A DNA stretch of 64,000 nucleotides from Epiperipatus broadwayi (Eukaryota > Onychophora > Udeonychophora > Euonychophora > Peripatidae), in NCBI GenBank assembly GCA_028023455.1, contig JAQFVV010012446.1:3160001-3224000 (forward strand). Reading direction: 5' to 3'. The translations under genes were made by a program, and so were the position numbers. Within the stretch, counting starts at the first letter, position 1, and every line of letters begins with the position of its first letter. Shown here in pieces: positions 1 to 10,839 of the stretch. Under the pieces are notes generated by a model. The model saw nothing but the letters and a program-made list of their open reading frames with translations, had not been told where the DNA came from and made no database searches.

Positions 1-765
1 TTACTCCTATTTTTTTTACATTCATTTGATAACTCTTGCAACATTTGCTGAAACTCTGAAGCATTATTTAAAAAAAACAACTATATCATCTGTAAAGACT
101 GGATGATTTAGATAATTTCTATTTACTTTTACTCTCTCAGTTTCCCATTTTAATCCACAAAATACTTATTAAATACCCTTTTGTCGATGTTAATTTTCTT
201 AGTACCATCATGTAATCTAATCACTGCTGTAGCATTTTGATAAATATTCTTCAGAATATGACACTATCCCAGGTCTATTCTTGCTGATCCAATGCTTTAG
301 TCATTGTAGAAGTACTTATAAAATCAAATGCTTTTTCATAATCTACAAATCCAAAGCATAATGGCAAATCATATTCACTGGTCCTTTCTTTAATTTCTAG
401 AGGTAACCAAACTATTCTAAAATTCCTTTTAAATCTAGCTTGTTTTTCTGGTTAGATTAAAATCCAAAGTTCATTACAGATGAGTAATAACTATCTTGGT
501 AAAAAAATTTGTATAGAACTGATTTAAAAAGAGATAGATCTGCAATTTCTAATATTTTCTTTGCCAACTTTCTTAAATATCAACATTACTACTGTATTCT
601 TCCTATATGATACATTTTCACTATTTACTCAGTTTATGAATTTGCCAACAATGTTTCTCTTTCTTCACCTACTTCTTTTAAGATATCAATTATAATTTCA
701 TCACTTCCCTTTGTTCATAGTTTAATTGCATGTCTAAGTTCTTCTTTTAAAATGATGGCAATTAG
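1..765 (-). pseudogene. Decayed RTE-clade LINE reverse transcriptase, cut by window start
   Basis: Read on the minus strand, this stretch matches the RT region of the better-preserved LINE at 27.5-28.4 kb block by block. The catalytic box reads F-T-D-D near 86-97 where the better copy has F-A-D-D. The phrase for a V-D-Y-E-K-A-F-D block lies near 325-350, and the upstream thumb/finger text continues to about 765. Many small indels and stops destroy the frame, so it encodes nothing now. In the family this protein reverse-transcribes its own RNA at a nicked target. The 3' part of the element lies before the window. I am confident of the family and less so of the exact right edge. Confidence 0.85.
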
Positions 766-1289
766 GCATTATATTTGTAGGCTTATTTAGCATATGATAG
801 AGTTTTCTACTTTTGTATTATCTAGATAATCATATTTTTAACTATTGGTCAACCACATATGCTTGATTATGTCTTTTACAATCAAGTTTCAAATTTTAAT
901 CTGAACTATTTCATAGAAAAAGGCAGTACTTACATATTAGTACTGCAACATAGAGGAGCTTGTATGCCTTTTCACATCTGTGATAAATGTGTAACCTTGC
1001 TATCACATCAAATAAACCCTGCGAGCTGATCCGATCTCATTCAATAATGTGTTTTTTTTTTGTGTGTGACAATTTTACACTCTCACTTATTGTCCAGATT
1101 TCATTCTGACAAGATGTTCAGTGCTGTCAATTGCATTTTTACTAATTTTTACTTCATTTGTATTTGTAATTTTGATTCAATGATTTTTACTTTCATTTCT
1201 ATTCATAGTTTTGATTCAATGATTTTTTTATCCGCTATTTAAATGAATGCTGTTTTATATTTTCAAGAAAACGTAAAATTGGAGGCCTA
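766..1289. other. Anonymous AT-rich stretch
   Basis: I see no coding or repeat signal that I can name here. The 60-codon open frame starting at 1060 is low-complexity and looks like chance. Confidence 0.5.
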
Positions 1290-1830
1290 ACAAAATTGAC
1301 AACAGCCTTTTCAAAACCAATCTGGACAAAATGTGGAAGAGGGATTGACGATTGATTCTGACTGTTGGAAGGCCTATAAAAGTGCTAAATTATGAAGTGC
1401 TGAGTGTTTTATCATGACAATTAATGATAGAACAGCGGCAATTCTTATGGAAGGCGTCAAACAAAATGTGGAAGAGGGATCGATGATTGATTCCTATTGG
1501 AAGGCCTATAAAAGTGCTGAATTACGAAGTGCCGAGTGTTTTATCATGACAATTAATGATAGAACAGCGGCAATTCTTACAGAAGCCGTCAAACAAAATG
1601 TGGAAGAGGGATTGACGATTGATTCCGATTATTAGAAGGCCTATAAAAGTGATGAATTACAAAGTACCAATGAGTGTTTTTATCATGACGATAGAACAGC
1701 GGCAATTCTTATCGCGTCAATCCTGTTATATATTAAACCTTAAGTACCGTATGTGTATATTTTACTTTTTTTAAAAAAATATTTTAGGATATATTCTGAC
1801 TATTGGAGAGCCTATAAAAATGCTTAATTA
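1290..1830 (+). repeat. Tandem repeat of ~132-135 bp, each unit with a TATAAAA motif
   Basis: Four imperfect units are marked by GGCCTATAAAAGTG-like boxes whose TATA begins at 1375, 1507, 1642 and 1813. The spacings are 132, 135 and 171, the last interval carrying extra bases. Units share the blocks AGTGTTTTATCATGAC, GATAGAACAGCGGCAATTCTT and AAACAAAATGTGGAAGAGGGA. The unit length is near a multiple of three, which explains a 73-codon open frame at 1414-1635 that repeats itself. A small repetitive protein is possible, but a string of promoter-like monomers, as in the 5' ends of some LINEs or in LTR U3 regions, fits the TATA box better. The parent element is not identified. Confidence 0.75.
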
Positions 1831-2165
1831 CTAACTGCCGGTTATGATCATTTTTGTGTGAACCACCACATGTTAAGTAAGTGCGCATTTGAGAAAAATA
1901 AAAATTTTACTTTTAGTCTCCATTTTAGAAAAAAAAATGTATCAACTTAAAATAAAGTAGAACCAGCAAATTGATTGTTTCATCTGGACAATTCCTGTTA
2001 TATATTACAGTAAGAACTGTATATATATATTTTAGGTTTTTTGATATTTTAGACTATTTTTGTATTTTAGTAATTATTTAGTCTGTATTTTGGGGGGAAA
2101 TTCATATTTTTAGTATATTGTTAGAAATTAATATACCATGCCATATTAATTATATTATTTATTTT
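1831..2165. other. Anonymous AT-rich stretch
   Basis: I see nothing recognisable between the TATA repeats and the palindrome. The text is low in complexity, with runs such as TATATATATTTTAGG. Confidence 0.5.
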
Positions 2166-2474
2166 AATGTTGTATCCTGTGTTACTATCTCAGCAGCTTG
2201 TAAGTATATGTGAGGGATTGTATTATAGCTCAGGTCGCCCAGGAGGGAAACTCCACTTGTGTCCGGCAACCATTTTCCGTACATCAATTGTAGTTTTCCA
2301 ATTTAAAAATACACATTGTGAGATGTTTATTTTTAAATTGGAAAACTACAATTGATCTGTATGGAAAACGATGCCCAGTCACAGGCGGAGTTCGCTCCTG
2401 GGCAACCTGAGCTACAATACATTCTCACACATATACATGCATGCTGCCAAGATAGTAACACAGGATACAACATT
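2166..2474. repeat. 303-309 bp palindrome (foldback element)
   Basis: The sequence opens with AATGTTGTATCCTGTG and closes with its complement CACAGGATACAACATT. Inner blocks also mirror each other: GCTCAGGTCGCCCAGGAG against CTCCTGGGCAACCTGAGC, and TTTTCCAATTTAAAAAT against its complement. The arms are about 140 bp around a short centre near 2320. Open frames across it are shadows of the palindrome. No target duplication is obvious and no transposase is present. It is either a non-autonomous foldback transposon or an inverted pair of element ends. Confidence 0.8.
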
Positions 2475-2515
2475 GTTTTTTAGTAATATTTTAGAGTCTT
2501 TTTGTAATTGTTTTA

Positions 2516-2714
2516 GTATTAGACCTGCAGTGCCTTTTCGCACACATATTCAGACTGCCAATAACTTTATAAGTCTTGCAAAATATCATGTATATGTGGT
2601 CCATGTTGATGAATTTAGAAGTTCCAAGAGTGCACATTATTTTAGTCAGATCAAAATATTATAAAATTATCAGCGGATTGACACAAATGTGAAAAAGCGC
2701 TGCAGGTCTAATAG
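2516..2714. repeat. Short inverted repeat next to the Penelope remnant
   Basis: ATTAGACCTGCAG near 2518-2530 is mirrored by CTGCAGGTCTAAT near 2701-2713, and the flanking bases GTGCCTTTTCGCACA and TGTGAAAAAGCGC also roughly mirror. The right half abuts the inverted RT fragment of the Penelope-like element, so this may be the outer terminal repeat of that element. Confidence 0.5.
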
Positions 2715-2945
2715 AAATCATTAATAACTTTCTTCTTTGACAAAGATCCACATTTAATCACTATAGACTTAAGAACCTCAATACTGCTTAATCTATTAAC
2801 AGATTGAATCAACATATTCTCAATATCCAAACTACCAAATACCCAATTACTTTCCATTTCAAAATTATTAATATCATCAAAAGCCTGTAAAACTGGTAGT
2901 GTTGTTGAATGTATTTCTAGATTCTTGAGTAATTTTTTAAAACAA
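2715..2945 (-). pseudogene. Inverted duplicate of Penelope-like RT fragment
   Basis: The minus-strand frame encodes the same block (A-F-D-x-I-N-N-F, then N-W-V-F-G-S-L-D-I-E-N-M, Q-S-V-N-R-L-S-S-I-E) as the plus-strand frame starting at 2925. The two copies therefore form an inverted duplication joined near 2945. S-L-D-I-E-x-M-Y/L corresponds to the first conserved RT box in Penelope elements (usually F-D-I-x-S-L-Y). PLEs are known for inverted or tandem partial copies at insertion sites, so a rearranged insertion is the simplest reading. Confidence 0.65.
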
Positions 2946-4616
2946 TTCATTAATTTTGGTCATTACTCGGTTTTTTCTTTTTTTAAGGCTTTTGATAAGA
3001 TTAATAATTTTAAAATGGAAAGTAACTGGGTATTTGGTAGTTTAGATATTGAGAATATGTATCAATCTGTTAATAGATTAAGCAGTATTGAGTTTCTAAC
3101 ATGGATCTTTGTCAAAAAAGAAGATTAAAGTAATTAAAGATTTACTTTTATTATTGGAGGATTCAATATATTTTAATTTTTATAAGATATAGGTTACATT
3201 ATTTCTCCTTTAACTTGTTCAGTTTATATTAATTACTTGGAAGAGGAAATTATTATTAAGGATTGTTTATATTTAAAGTTTGTTAAATATGTTGATGATT
3301 GTTTGTTTGTAGTTGAAAATAATAAATTGAAAGAGTTTGGTATGTGGTCATTATGTCAAGAGCAAGGAGTTAAGATATATAATTAAATCTGATAGCTATC
3401 AATCTATATCTCATTAAGTAGCTGCTTTAAGAAATTATTGTTATAGAAATAAGAAATTAAATAACTCTAATGAAGTAGCTTTGTTTCAAAAAGGATAATT
3501 TTATAAAGATTATTTGAGTGTTGGCTACTCTGATAAATTTGTTAAAAGTATTTTGTTTAATAGTAATAGTAATAATGTAAAGGATAAAGAAAATATGATT
3601 TTATTTCTTTGCCTTTTAAATTGTCTTCTTATAGAATTGTATATAAAAATAGTAATGTCTGGAAATAAGAAAATTGCTTGGAAAAAGAGTATTACTTTAG
3701 TTATTACATTATAGAGATGTCTGCCCATCCTTGCATATGTATTAAATGGATTATGTCCTGTACATGTGGGGTTCAGATTGACCTAATGTCAACATGGGTG
3801 TGACAATAATCTCGGCCTCAGGGTGGCCTTTGAGCATTCCATCATCAGATTTTCAATTGGATGGACGGTTGAAGAGTTGGAGTGTGGAGTGGATTGAAGC
3901 CTGTCCATTAAACTATGACGATAGTCTATCTTAATATATATCTGAGCACTTATACTATATATGTGTGTAAAGATGATAGTCTGGACCAACTGATGATTGC
4001 TGGTTTAGCATGAAATACGTATATTGGTGATTATTTATCTTTTCAGCATATATGTGTTTAGGTGTATCAGTGTTATTAGATAGAGTGGAGAGAGGTGAGT
4101 GGTGTGAAAGTCTGTGCTCATATACCCTATATTACATATATATAGCCACAGGTATATAACAAGCCTGTGTTTCAGTTATTAAATAATATAAAGGAAATTT
4201 TTGATAGAAAGACTATTGCTGGAATAGTGTATATTATCCCTTGTTTTTATAAGGAGGTATATTTAGGTCAGAGTAGATAAGGTACATAAAAGTAGGGTTA
4301 GAAATACAAGTCTCAGTTCTGCTTTATATATATCCATGAAAAAGATATGGTCCATACTAATTTTGATGAGGCTTAAAAGAAATAAAATAAAAAGAATTAA
4401 AAAATCTTTATTATTAAAAATTTATGATTCTGAAGCAATTAACGTATTTAAAAGTTCTTTTAATATTAAGGATGTAAGTGGAATTGTGGGCACTGTTTAA
4501 TATAAATTTATTATCTTTTAGTCCTTTACATTTGAGGTCTGCTTGTAGAAGTGAAACCATTGTCTAGTTTTAGAGTTTATTTTCTTTGGCTAGACTGGAT
4601 TAGTTATAAATTTAGG
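2946..4616 (+). pseudogene. Penelope-like retroelement remnant: RT plus GIY-YIG endonuclease
   Basis: Reading downstream on the plus strand, a broken protein shows an S-L-D-I-E-N-M box near 3040. An I-S-P-L-T-C-S-V-Y-I-N-Y-L-E-E-E-I block follows near 3200-3255. The RT catalytic box Y-V-D-D lies at 3288-3299, and a linker frame runs 3514-3714. A GIY-YIG core (G-I-V-Y-I-I-P-C, then Y-L-G-Q-S) sits near 4219-4275, and a typical post-GIY block (S-A-L-Y, later K-S-L-L-L) continues to about 4420. RT followed by a GIY-YIG nuclease is diagnostic of PLEs. Stops and frameshifts are frequent, so it is dead. The nested foldback at 4617-5295 interrupts its tail, which resumes at 5309. Confidence 0.8.
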
Positions 4617-5308
4617 AAATAATAATTGAAAGTTTGCTTATCTTTCACATGCACTAAGACAGCCAATCAGATTTTAAACAGCTGCCTTAAGAATGATCAG
4701 GCTTTGACACACAACAGAAATTTTGACAAGAAAAGGATGATACCAACCTTTTCTCAACTTAAATTTTTAAATATATAAGCCAGTCTAAAGCATCTTGGCC
4801 TGAAAGCTTGAATATATAAACATATACACTTATCAGCTGTTTAAAATCTGATTGGCTGTCTTAGCGCATGTGAAAGATTAGCAAACTTTCAATTATTATT
4901 TCCAATTTATTAACAACATGCGATTTAGACAAATATTATTTACATACATTGCTGATAAATTATATTAACATCTAGAAAATTGTAGTTTAGTAAATCTAAG
5001 ATTTCGCTCCGTAATATCTTAAATTAATAACACAATGAATGATAAGTGTATATGTTTATATATTCAAGCTTTCAGGCCAAGATGCTTAAGACTGGCTTAT
5101 ATATTTAAAAAGTTAAGTTGAGAAAAGGATGGTATCATCCTTTTCTTGTCAAAATCTCTGTCGTGTGTCGAAGCCTGATCTTCTTGAGGCAGCTGTTTAA
5201 AATCTGATTGGCTGTCTTAGCGCATGTGAAAGATTAGCAAACTTTCAATTATTATTTCCAATTTATTAACAACATGCGATTTAGACAAATATTATTTATA
5301 AATTTAGG
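4604..5308. mobile_element. Foldback insertion with 13-bp target duplication inside the Penelope remnant
   Basis: TTATAAATTTAGG occurs at 4604-4616 and again at 5296-5308, flanking a 679-bp insert. The insert is an inverted repeat: the 4620-4830 text (CAGCCAATCAGATTTTAAACAGCTG, GCCTGAAAGCTTGAATATATAAAC) returns in reverse complement at 5035-5295. The block GATTGGCTGTCTTAGCGCATGTG also occurs in the same orientation near 4850 and 5208, so one arm is partly duplicated. No open frame of note and no clear hammerhead core are present. The long target duplication and arm arrangement resemble the ribozyme foldbacks elsewhere in this window and point to a PLE-mobilised non-autonomous element. Confidence 0.75.
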
Positions 5309-5394
5309 GTAAGTTTGATTATTTTATTAACTAGTTTAGCTTTAGAATTTTAATGTTTATATATATAAAATCAAGTGATATAAATATAATAAAC

Positions 5395-6220
5395 AAAATA
5401 AACTAGAATGACTCTATAAAATTAAAAATTCCTATATAAAATTAAAAAATAATTTCTTTGCTATAGCCAGCTTACGGTTTCTTCTGCGAACATTAATATT
5501 TAAATCTCGTTAAAGTCACACAACAGTAACGTCCCCATGTGTATGGCCAACTTTCCATAAATTGTGAATACTAACACAATTACACTATTTATTCAACACA
5601 TTATCTGTACTATTTATAAAATATGACTCCTTAATTTTCTTTTCTTCAAATCATTTTCCACATGCAAAACAAAAGCACTGTCAAAGCAGAACTCTCCACT
5701 AAAAATCACTACATGTTCTGCAAAAACAGATTTCTACCTATCCGCAGAACAACGTAATTTATTATATAATAATTCATGCTCCCTCTCTTTTTTAATGCAC
5801 ATTTAGTCTTCCTAATGTAACTACATCCACAATGACAAACCACTTTATATATAATATTACATTTGTTGACTTTATGAATACAATCTTTTCCATTAATAAT
5901 TAGCCTTCCGGTATTTGCACCAACTTTAAATGCAGTATTAAAATCAGCAGATACCAATGATATAATCTTACTACACACTATAATTTATATAAGGCAATGC
6001 TATCCACCTTTTCTTTTTATATTATCTATTCTCCAACTATTTCTAAACCTATATAGTGCATATAAAATATTTTTTCTACTATATCCCACCTCCAATAAAT
6101 CATTAACATATCGTTATATTGTTACTCAAGATGGCGGAAAAAGCCGAAAGCTGACTATAGCAAAGACATTTTTTTTTAATTTTATATAGGCATTTTTAAT
6201 TTTGTAAGTTATTCTAGTGT
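5395..6220 (-). pseudogene. Second Penelope-like remnant, GIY-YIG part, between inverted repeats
   Basis: The minus-strand frame 5978-5709 contains H-K-V-N-K-C-N-I-I-Y-K-V-V-C-H-C-G-C-S-Y-I followed by K-T-K-C-A-L-K-K-R. This is the cysteine-bearing GIY-YIG start typical of PLE endonucleases, in which the usual Y-I-G has become Y-I-R. The frame soon degenerates. Flanking inverted repeats match: CTTTGCTATAGCCAGCTTACGG near 5457-5478 against CGAAAGCTGACTATAGCAAAG near 6146-6166, plus the TTTTTAATTTTATATAGG arms on either side. It is an independent copy from the one at 2.9-4.6 kb, in opposite orientation. Confidence 0.7.
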
Positions 6221-7128
6221 ATTGTGTTACCAAGTCGAAACGTCAGTATATCAATATTTAAAATATTTTAACACGGATGAACCCGCAAAATATGTCTTTT
6301 ATATCTGCAACCCGTGAAAATCTTTGTATCAACATATATATATGTCAGCAGTATTTACAGGCACGGCCTGATAACTCCATTACAAACTGGTCATATTATA
6401 AACATATTGGTAGAAAACCTGATGTTCATTCAGCTTATTAAATACTAAAATTGTGAGGTTGGATTATCACACTTGTATTACTGCTATAAAACAGAATTAT
6501 TTGAAAAAATATATTGTGTTTGAGATTAAATGTGTTACTGAGTTCACTAGAAAGCAAAATCCTGACCAATTCTCTGACAACTGACTAAAAAAAACAACGT
6601 TACCTTCTCTGGTTTGCATAATATTTAAATTAATGCAGAATTTCATAAGTAATATAATGATTTAAAAATACAAGCTAATAATAACCAACTAGAAAGTTTA
6701 AAAGTGATTAGATTAAAACTGAAAATAGACATTCAGTGATTGTGATTATTTTAGATCTTTCTTTAATGCGGGGAAAATAACATATGGATTTGAAAACATC
6801 ATAACTCTATAAAACAGTGAAATAAGATGATAATACTTTGTACAGATAGAAGGAGTATTTTAATAACCTTTTAAATAATGGTACTTGATTTGAGATGACT
6901 CCTTTTAGTGATATATCTATGCAACCTAATTATTTAGATTTGGATAAAAATATTGAGCTTTATGAAATTAAAAATATTTTACAATCTTAAAAATAGAATG
7001 GCTGAATACAATAAATCAACTTCAAAACTATTGCAATTTTTTTAGGAATACAGGAATATAAAAACTTATGCATCATTAGTTGTTTCAGTTTATAAAAATA
7101 AAAATAAAAATTAGAAAAGCAGCAATTT
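6221..7128. other. Anonymous AT-rich stretch
   Basis: I see no coding or structural repeat that I can support. TCGAAACGTCAG at about 6235 resembles an element terminus but has no partner core nearby. Confidence 0.4.
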
Positions 7129-7379
7129 CTGTAAAATATCACACGATCACCATTTCTTATGCTTGCTCATAACTCTTATTACAACAGGCAAAATTCTCCA
7201 TACAGACGAACATACATACTGACGAAGGCCTCAAACCAGAAACTAGCCTGCGGATACTGGATGAGTAGGCACTAGATAGGGATTTCATGCACAAGCCTTC
7301 TGGAATTCATTGATTATTCTGTCTTGCACTAAGTAGCACTAATGTATGGAGTTTTACCTATTTTAATACTGTAAAATAT
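7129..7379 (+). mobile_element. Collapsed hammerhead foldback insertion, 11-bp target duplication
   Basis: CTGTAAAATAT flanks the insert at 7129-7139 and 7369-7379. The 229-bp insert begins with the ATCACAYGATCACCATYTCTTATRC end shared with the elements at 31.6 and 42.2 kb and closes with their TATGGAGTTTT end. In between is a relic ribozyme: CTGACGA near 7219, AGGCC..ACCA, then GAAACTAG. The cleavage triplet has decayed from GTC to GCC and the 5' strand of stem I is mutated, so it is probably inactive. Confidence 0.75.
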
Positions 7380-7436
7380 ATAATTATCAGCTATAGCTAA
7401 AATATTTGCAGGAATTTTACTGAATTAGTTATTGCC

Positions 7437-7500
7437 AGTGATTGGCCGAGTGGTTAGCAATGTGGTTTTAGAGAACTGAGATCAATTGATATGGTTTTTA
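7437..7500 (+). mobile_element. tRNA-derived SINE head relic (box A only)
   Basis: TTGGCCGAGTGGTTAGC is a good tRNA D-arm and pol III box A of the serine/leucine type. No matching box B follows; the text runs on as AATGTGGTTTTAGAGAACTGAG and then AT-rich DNA. I read it as a decayed SINE or tRNA pseudogene. Confidence 0.45.
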
Positions 7501-8447
7501 CTGCCAAAAAAATATATTAAATAAAAGTTTAGTATCATATGATTTATATACTGCTGTTATCAATTCTGTCAAGGTATTCGACAGTTGCCCATTTAAGTTT
7601 ATTCATAATAGAGTATTCTAATTAATACGTAAAATATTCTGCCAGTCATCTATCACAGTTAGAAATATGTGTCGTACTACATTGAGAAAAATCCAAAAAC
7701 CATAGTAAATAATTTTATTTCTACATTAATCTTAAACAAAAAAAATGCCCTACATGATTTGGTGAAATGGTAAAATCTGGAGCTCAAGATCCATGGATTG
7801 TGGCCCAGCTTATATCCTTTCTGATACAATCTTTTTGTGAACTTCTAGCAATAAAACATTTGATTTGCCTTGTGTGTTTTGGTATAGTGGTGGACTGGAA
7901 TTCAAGATGCATGCATTCCCTATTCTATCACTTCTGGTACTCAAACTTCTTACGAACTACCAAGCAATAAACCATTTGATTATTACTAATTTTTTTAATG
8001 AAAAAAGTAAATTTATTCAAACGAAAATAATATATAAAGATTTATTTAAATTATCTATATCTATGCATCTTAATAATGTAAGAACTCATTAAAATTTGTA
8101 TTACGGCTGCAAAATTCGGATGATAAAATAAATTATGTTAAGAGAATGGCAAGCAATGATAAACTACCATTGACAATAATCAAATGTTATCGCTTGGTCA
8201 TAATACTCTATTGCGTAAATATACAATTTACCTTTGGCAAAGATCTTCCATACGTATATCATAATTAGTGAGTTTTTTAATAGTAAGTACATTCTCGAAA
8301 GTAATTTTATGTTTTATTCCTTTTTAACTTTTTTTATGATAGTTTCAATACTTATGTAGCATTTATATTGTTAATAGATTAGGCAGTCATTATGTGCATA
8401 AATTATATAGATTCACTTGTTTAAAGATAAATATCGTAATAAACAAG
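7501..8447. other. Anonymous AT-rich stretch
   Basis: Overlapping 60-75 codon frames at 7767-8092 show a near-duplicate phrase about 130 bases apart (GGTAAAATCTGGAGCTCAAGAT.. and GGTGGACTGGAATTCAAGAT..), so an old tandem duplication may lie here. No protein family is recognised. Confidence 0.4.
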
Positions 8448-9224
8448 TAGTACTTCAAATGCTAAACTCTCCATACAGTAGCGCCATTCAGTGCAAGCCA
8501 GAATAATCAATGGATGCAGAAAGGTTTGAGCCTAAAATCCCTATCTAGTGCCTACTCATACAATATCCCCAGGCTAATTTCTAGCTTGTGGCTTTCATCA
8601 GTGAGGAGCCTTGGATCTGAGAGCACTGCATCTAGATCTTAGATCTAATGCAACCCTCCAACAGCCACCTTTTAGCTTATTGCCTAACTATAAAGCTTTG
8701 AGTCCAAAATAAAAAACAATAATGTTTTCAATTCAAGCTTACTAGCTTGTATAGTCATATAGATTTGAACTCAATTCAGCGTCCATATTTTTTGGTGCCT
8801 TTGCTTCTTTAATAACAACAGTCACCATAGTCCTATTGGGCAGGATTGGATTAAACCAATAGATTTAATCAGCCATTTAAGCTATTGTGCGCTTGAAACA
8901 TAATTGTGTTTTCATTTTGGACTCAAAGCTTTATAGTTAGCTAATAAGGTAAAAAGTGGCTATTAGAGGGTTGCATTAGATGATAAGATCTAGGTGCAGT
9001 GCTCTCAGATTCAAGGCTCCTCACTGATAAAAGTCACAAGCCAGAAACTAGTCTGGGGATAGTGAATCAGTAGGCACTAGATAAGGATTTTATGCACAAA
9101 CCTTCCTGCATCCATTATTCTGGCATGCAATGAATGGTGCTACTGTACAGAGAGTTTAGCCTCTGTGTAAACAGCTTGTGTAAGCAAAAAGATTGGTGAT
9201 CATGTGGTGTTAGTACTTCAAATG
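8448..9224. mobile_element. Hammerhead foldback element, 14-bp target duplication
   Basis: TAGTACTTCAAATG flanks the 749-bp insert at 8448-8461 and 9211-9224. The two arms mirror each other: CTAAACTCTCCATACAGTAG at the left end against its complement near 9147-9170. Each arm carries a ribozyme relic. The left one (minus strand, 8561-8615) keeps CTGATGA and stem II but has GAAAT and a GCC triplet. The right one (plus strand, 9010-9066) keeps GAAAC and GTC but has CTGATAA, a change at core position G8. Both copies are probably inactive by themselves. The centre (8700-8930) includes TTGGGCAGGATTGGATTAAACC. No protein is encoded. Confidence 0.85.
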
Positions 9225-9639
9225 GTTTCTGAGTTTTAAACAATAACTCACCATCAAAACTGAATTATCCAAGCTGGATTTACTGCCTTGAGAATTACTG
9301 CATTATTTCCTTGAGCTTATTATCTAACTAAGATTATTTAAATCTTGGAAAAAAATTAATGAAACATCACAAGATTAGATAGTTTACGTTAGTGTTTAAC
9401 ACTCTCAGAATGCTTTTTTTTTTTAATTGAAATTGATTTCATTGTCTAGGTAACATATATATTTTAATAATCATTAGTGTTTTCCCAAAAGGCAGGTTTC
9501 ACAATTCATTTCAGATGACTTTTTTAAGTCGGCGTGTTTCTCATCATATATTTATAAATATTCACCTCATTAGTAGCATTGATCAATTTTTTTTTTTCTT
9601 TTCCTTTTATATTTTTTTGTATAATATAATACATCCACC

Positions 9640-9925
9640 ACTTTAGTAATTATATGTTGTGCCATTTCCATCATTTAATATTATATATCTTTAGAAAAAT
9701 TCAAACTTCAAACTTTTCGAACACAGTACTGTACATTCAACTGTTAGTAATAAATACATAGGTTAATATGTAATAACGTTTTGAAAGATATTATTCTCCT
9801 CTCTTCTTCAGGTGCTACAGGCCTGACCAATGTCAGCATTCGCATGTGAATTGAACTTGGCCCTTTAGATTCAGGAATATTAAATTTAAGAAGATGCTTT
9901 ACGCCAACTAGGTTATTGTCTCTAT
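9640..9925 (-). mobile_element. Single arm of the tRNA-headed, hammerhead-like family
   Basis: Read on the minus strand this matches the palindrome at 49.83-50.47 kb. It has a decayed tRNA-like head (CTAGTTGGCGTAAAGC near 9915), then TGAATCTAAAGGGCCAAGTTC. The core-like string CACCTGAAGAAGAGAGGAGAATAATATC..AAAACGTTA at 9775-9815 follows, and then a tail with TTACTAACAG. Only one arm is present. The 9225-9639 stretch before it holds nothing I recognise. Confidence 0.65.
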
Positions 9926-10124
9926 ATCTAAAAACTTGTTTAGTCTAAATCGTTCTCATCTCAATTTCTTCAATAAATATAATTTTGTATTTCTTTTTTA
10001 TTATTCGGTACTTATAATTTTATCTATTTATTTTTTCCATTTTCTTAAAAAAAACTCATATCTTGTATATTCTTTCTCTAAAAAATGATATAAATTTAAG
10101 ATTAAATCCACTATTTATTTACAA

Positions 10125-10310
10125 TAGTGAAATTATAAAAAAAAAAAAATCAAGTTTTGGGCTTGTCCTGGTATTTTTAATCTAATGATTGAATATCCTA
10201 GCACCTCACTGAGGATGCCAGTAGCAGAAACCAGTCTGAGGTTGGGGGTATTCTACAAAGCTTGTTAAAAGTTTGTTTTGTGAGCTTTATATATAACATT
10301 AGTGAAATTA
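10125..10310 (+). mobile_element. 164-bp hammerhead insertion, 11-bp target duplication
   Basis: TAGTGAAATTA flanks it at 10125-10135 and 10300-10310. The insert starts with an A-run and AAATCAAGTT, ends with GAGCTTTATATATAAC-like text, and carries one complete hammerhead at 10194-10250. It belongs to the same superfamily as the 24-kb array: both share CCTAGCACCTCACTGA, the two ends, and the GGTATTTTTAATCTAATG/TAGTATTTTTATTCC block upstream. Confidence 0.85.
10194..10250 (+). ncRNA. Type I hammerhead ribozyme, intact core
   Basis: The proximal part of stem I is ACCTCA pairing with TGAGGT, and the distal part is TATCC with GGGTA (one G-U), separated by an internal loop. The core reads CTGAGGA (CUGANGA) and then GAAA. 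Stem II is TGC/GCA with loop CAGTA. Stem III is only A-C/G-U around CA, and the cleavage triplet is GTC, so cleavage would follow C10236. Very short stem III is known for hammerheads of Penelope-like elements and metazoan retrozymes. This copy has the best stem II base pairing (U-A at 10.1/11.1) of the group. Confidence 0.85.
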
Positions 10311-10839
10311 CACATACTATAATGAACATACTTTTCATTTATAAGATTATAAAAATAATTTAAAACTTATTAGGTTTAATAATTATTTAATTTATATGGG
10401 GTCTGGTGGAGGGATGGGGTGATGAAATGATTTTATGCTTCTGTGTATGTAAAAAAGTACAATACATTAAAACATACATGGATAAATTTTAGGAGTTGGA
10501 TGTATTTAAATTTTTAAAAAAATTTGTTTCAAAGGTATATATTTTTTAGTAATTAATATAATTTCATTCATTATTATCAAAAACATGTCCATTAATATGA
10601 AAAGATTGTGTTTGCAAAAAAAAAAAAAAAAACAATCTGCCTATATTCAATAAGTGGAATGGAAAAGATAGTTACATTTTTTTTTTAACAATTTTAAATA
10701 TTATTACGTTTTTCAACTATGTTTTCATATATTATACATTTTAAAAATTGATTTTGAAAGGCAAAAAATGCAATAAATTTATTATTTTAAATCAAATTAT
10801 TGTATACATTTTACTACAGACTTAAAACAAAGATGGACC

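Noticed and set aside
4617-5295. Hammerhead in the foldback nested in the Penelope remnant
   Set aside because: GGCCTGAAAGCTTGAATATATAAAC has a CTGA start and a distant AAAC but no CUGANGA or GAAA, so I do not call it.
6121-6260. Hammerhead at TCGAAACGTCAG
   Set aside because: GAAACGTC resembles the 3' half of a hammerhead, but no CUGANGA lies at a suitable distance upstream.
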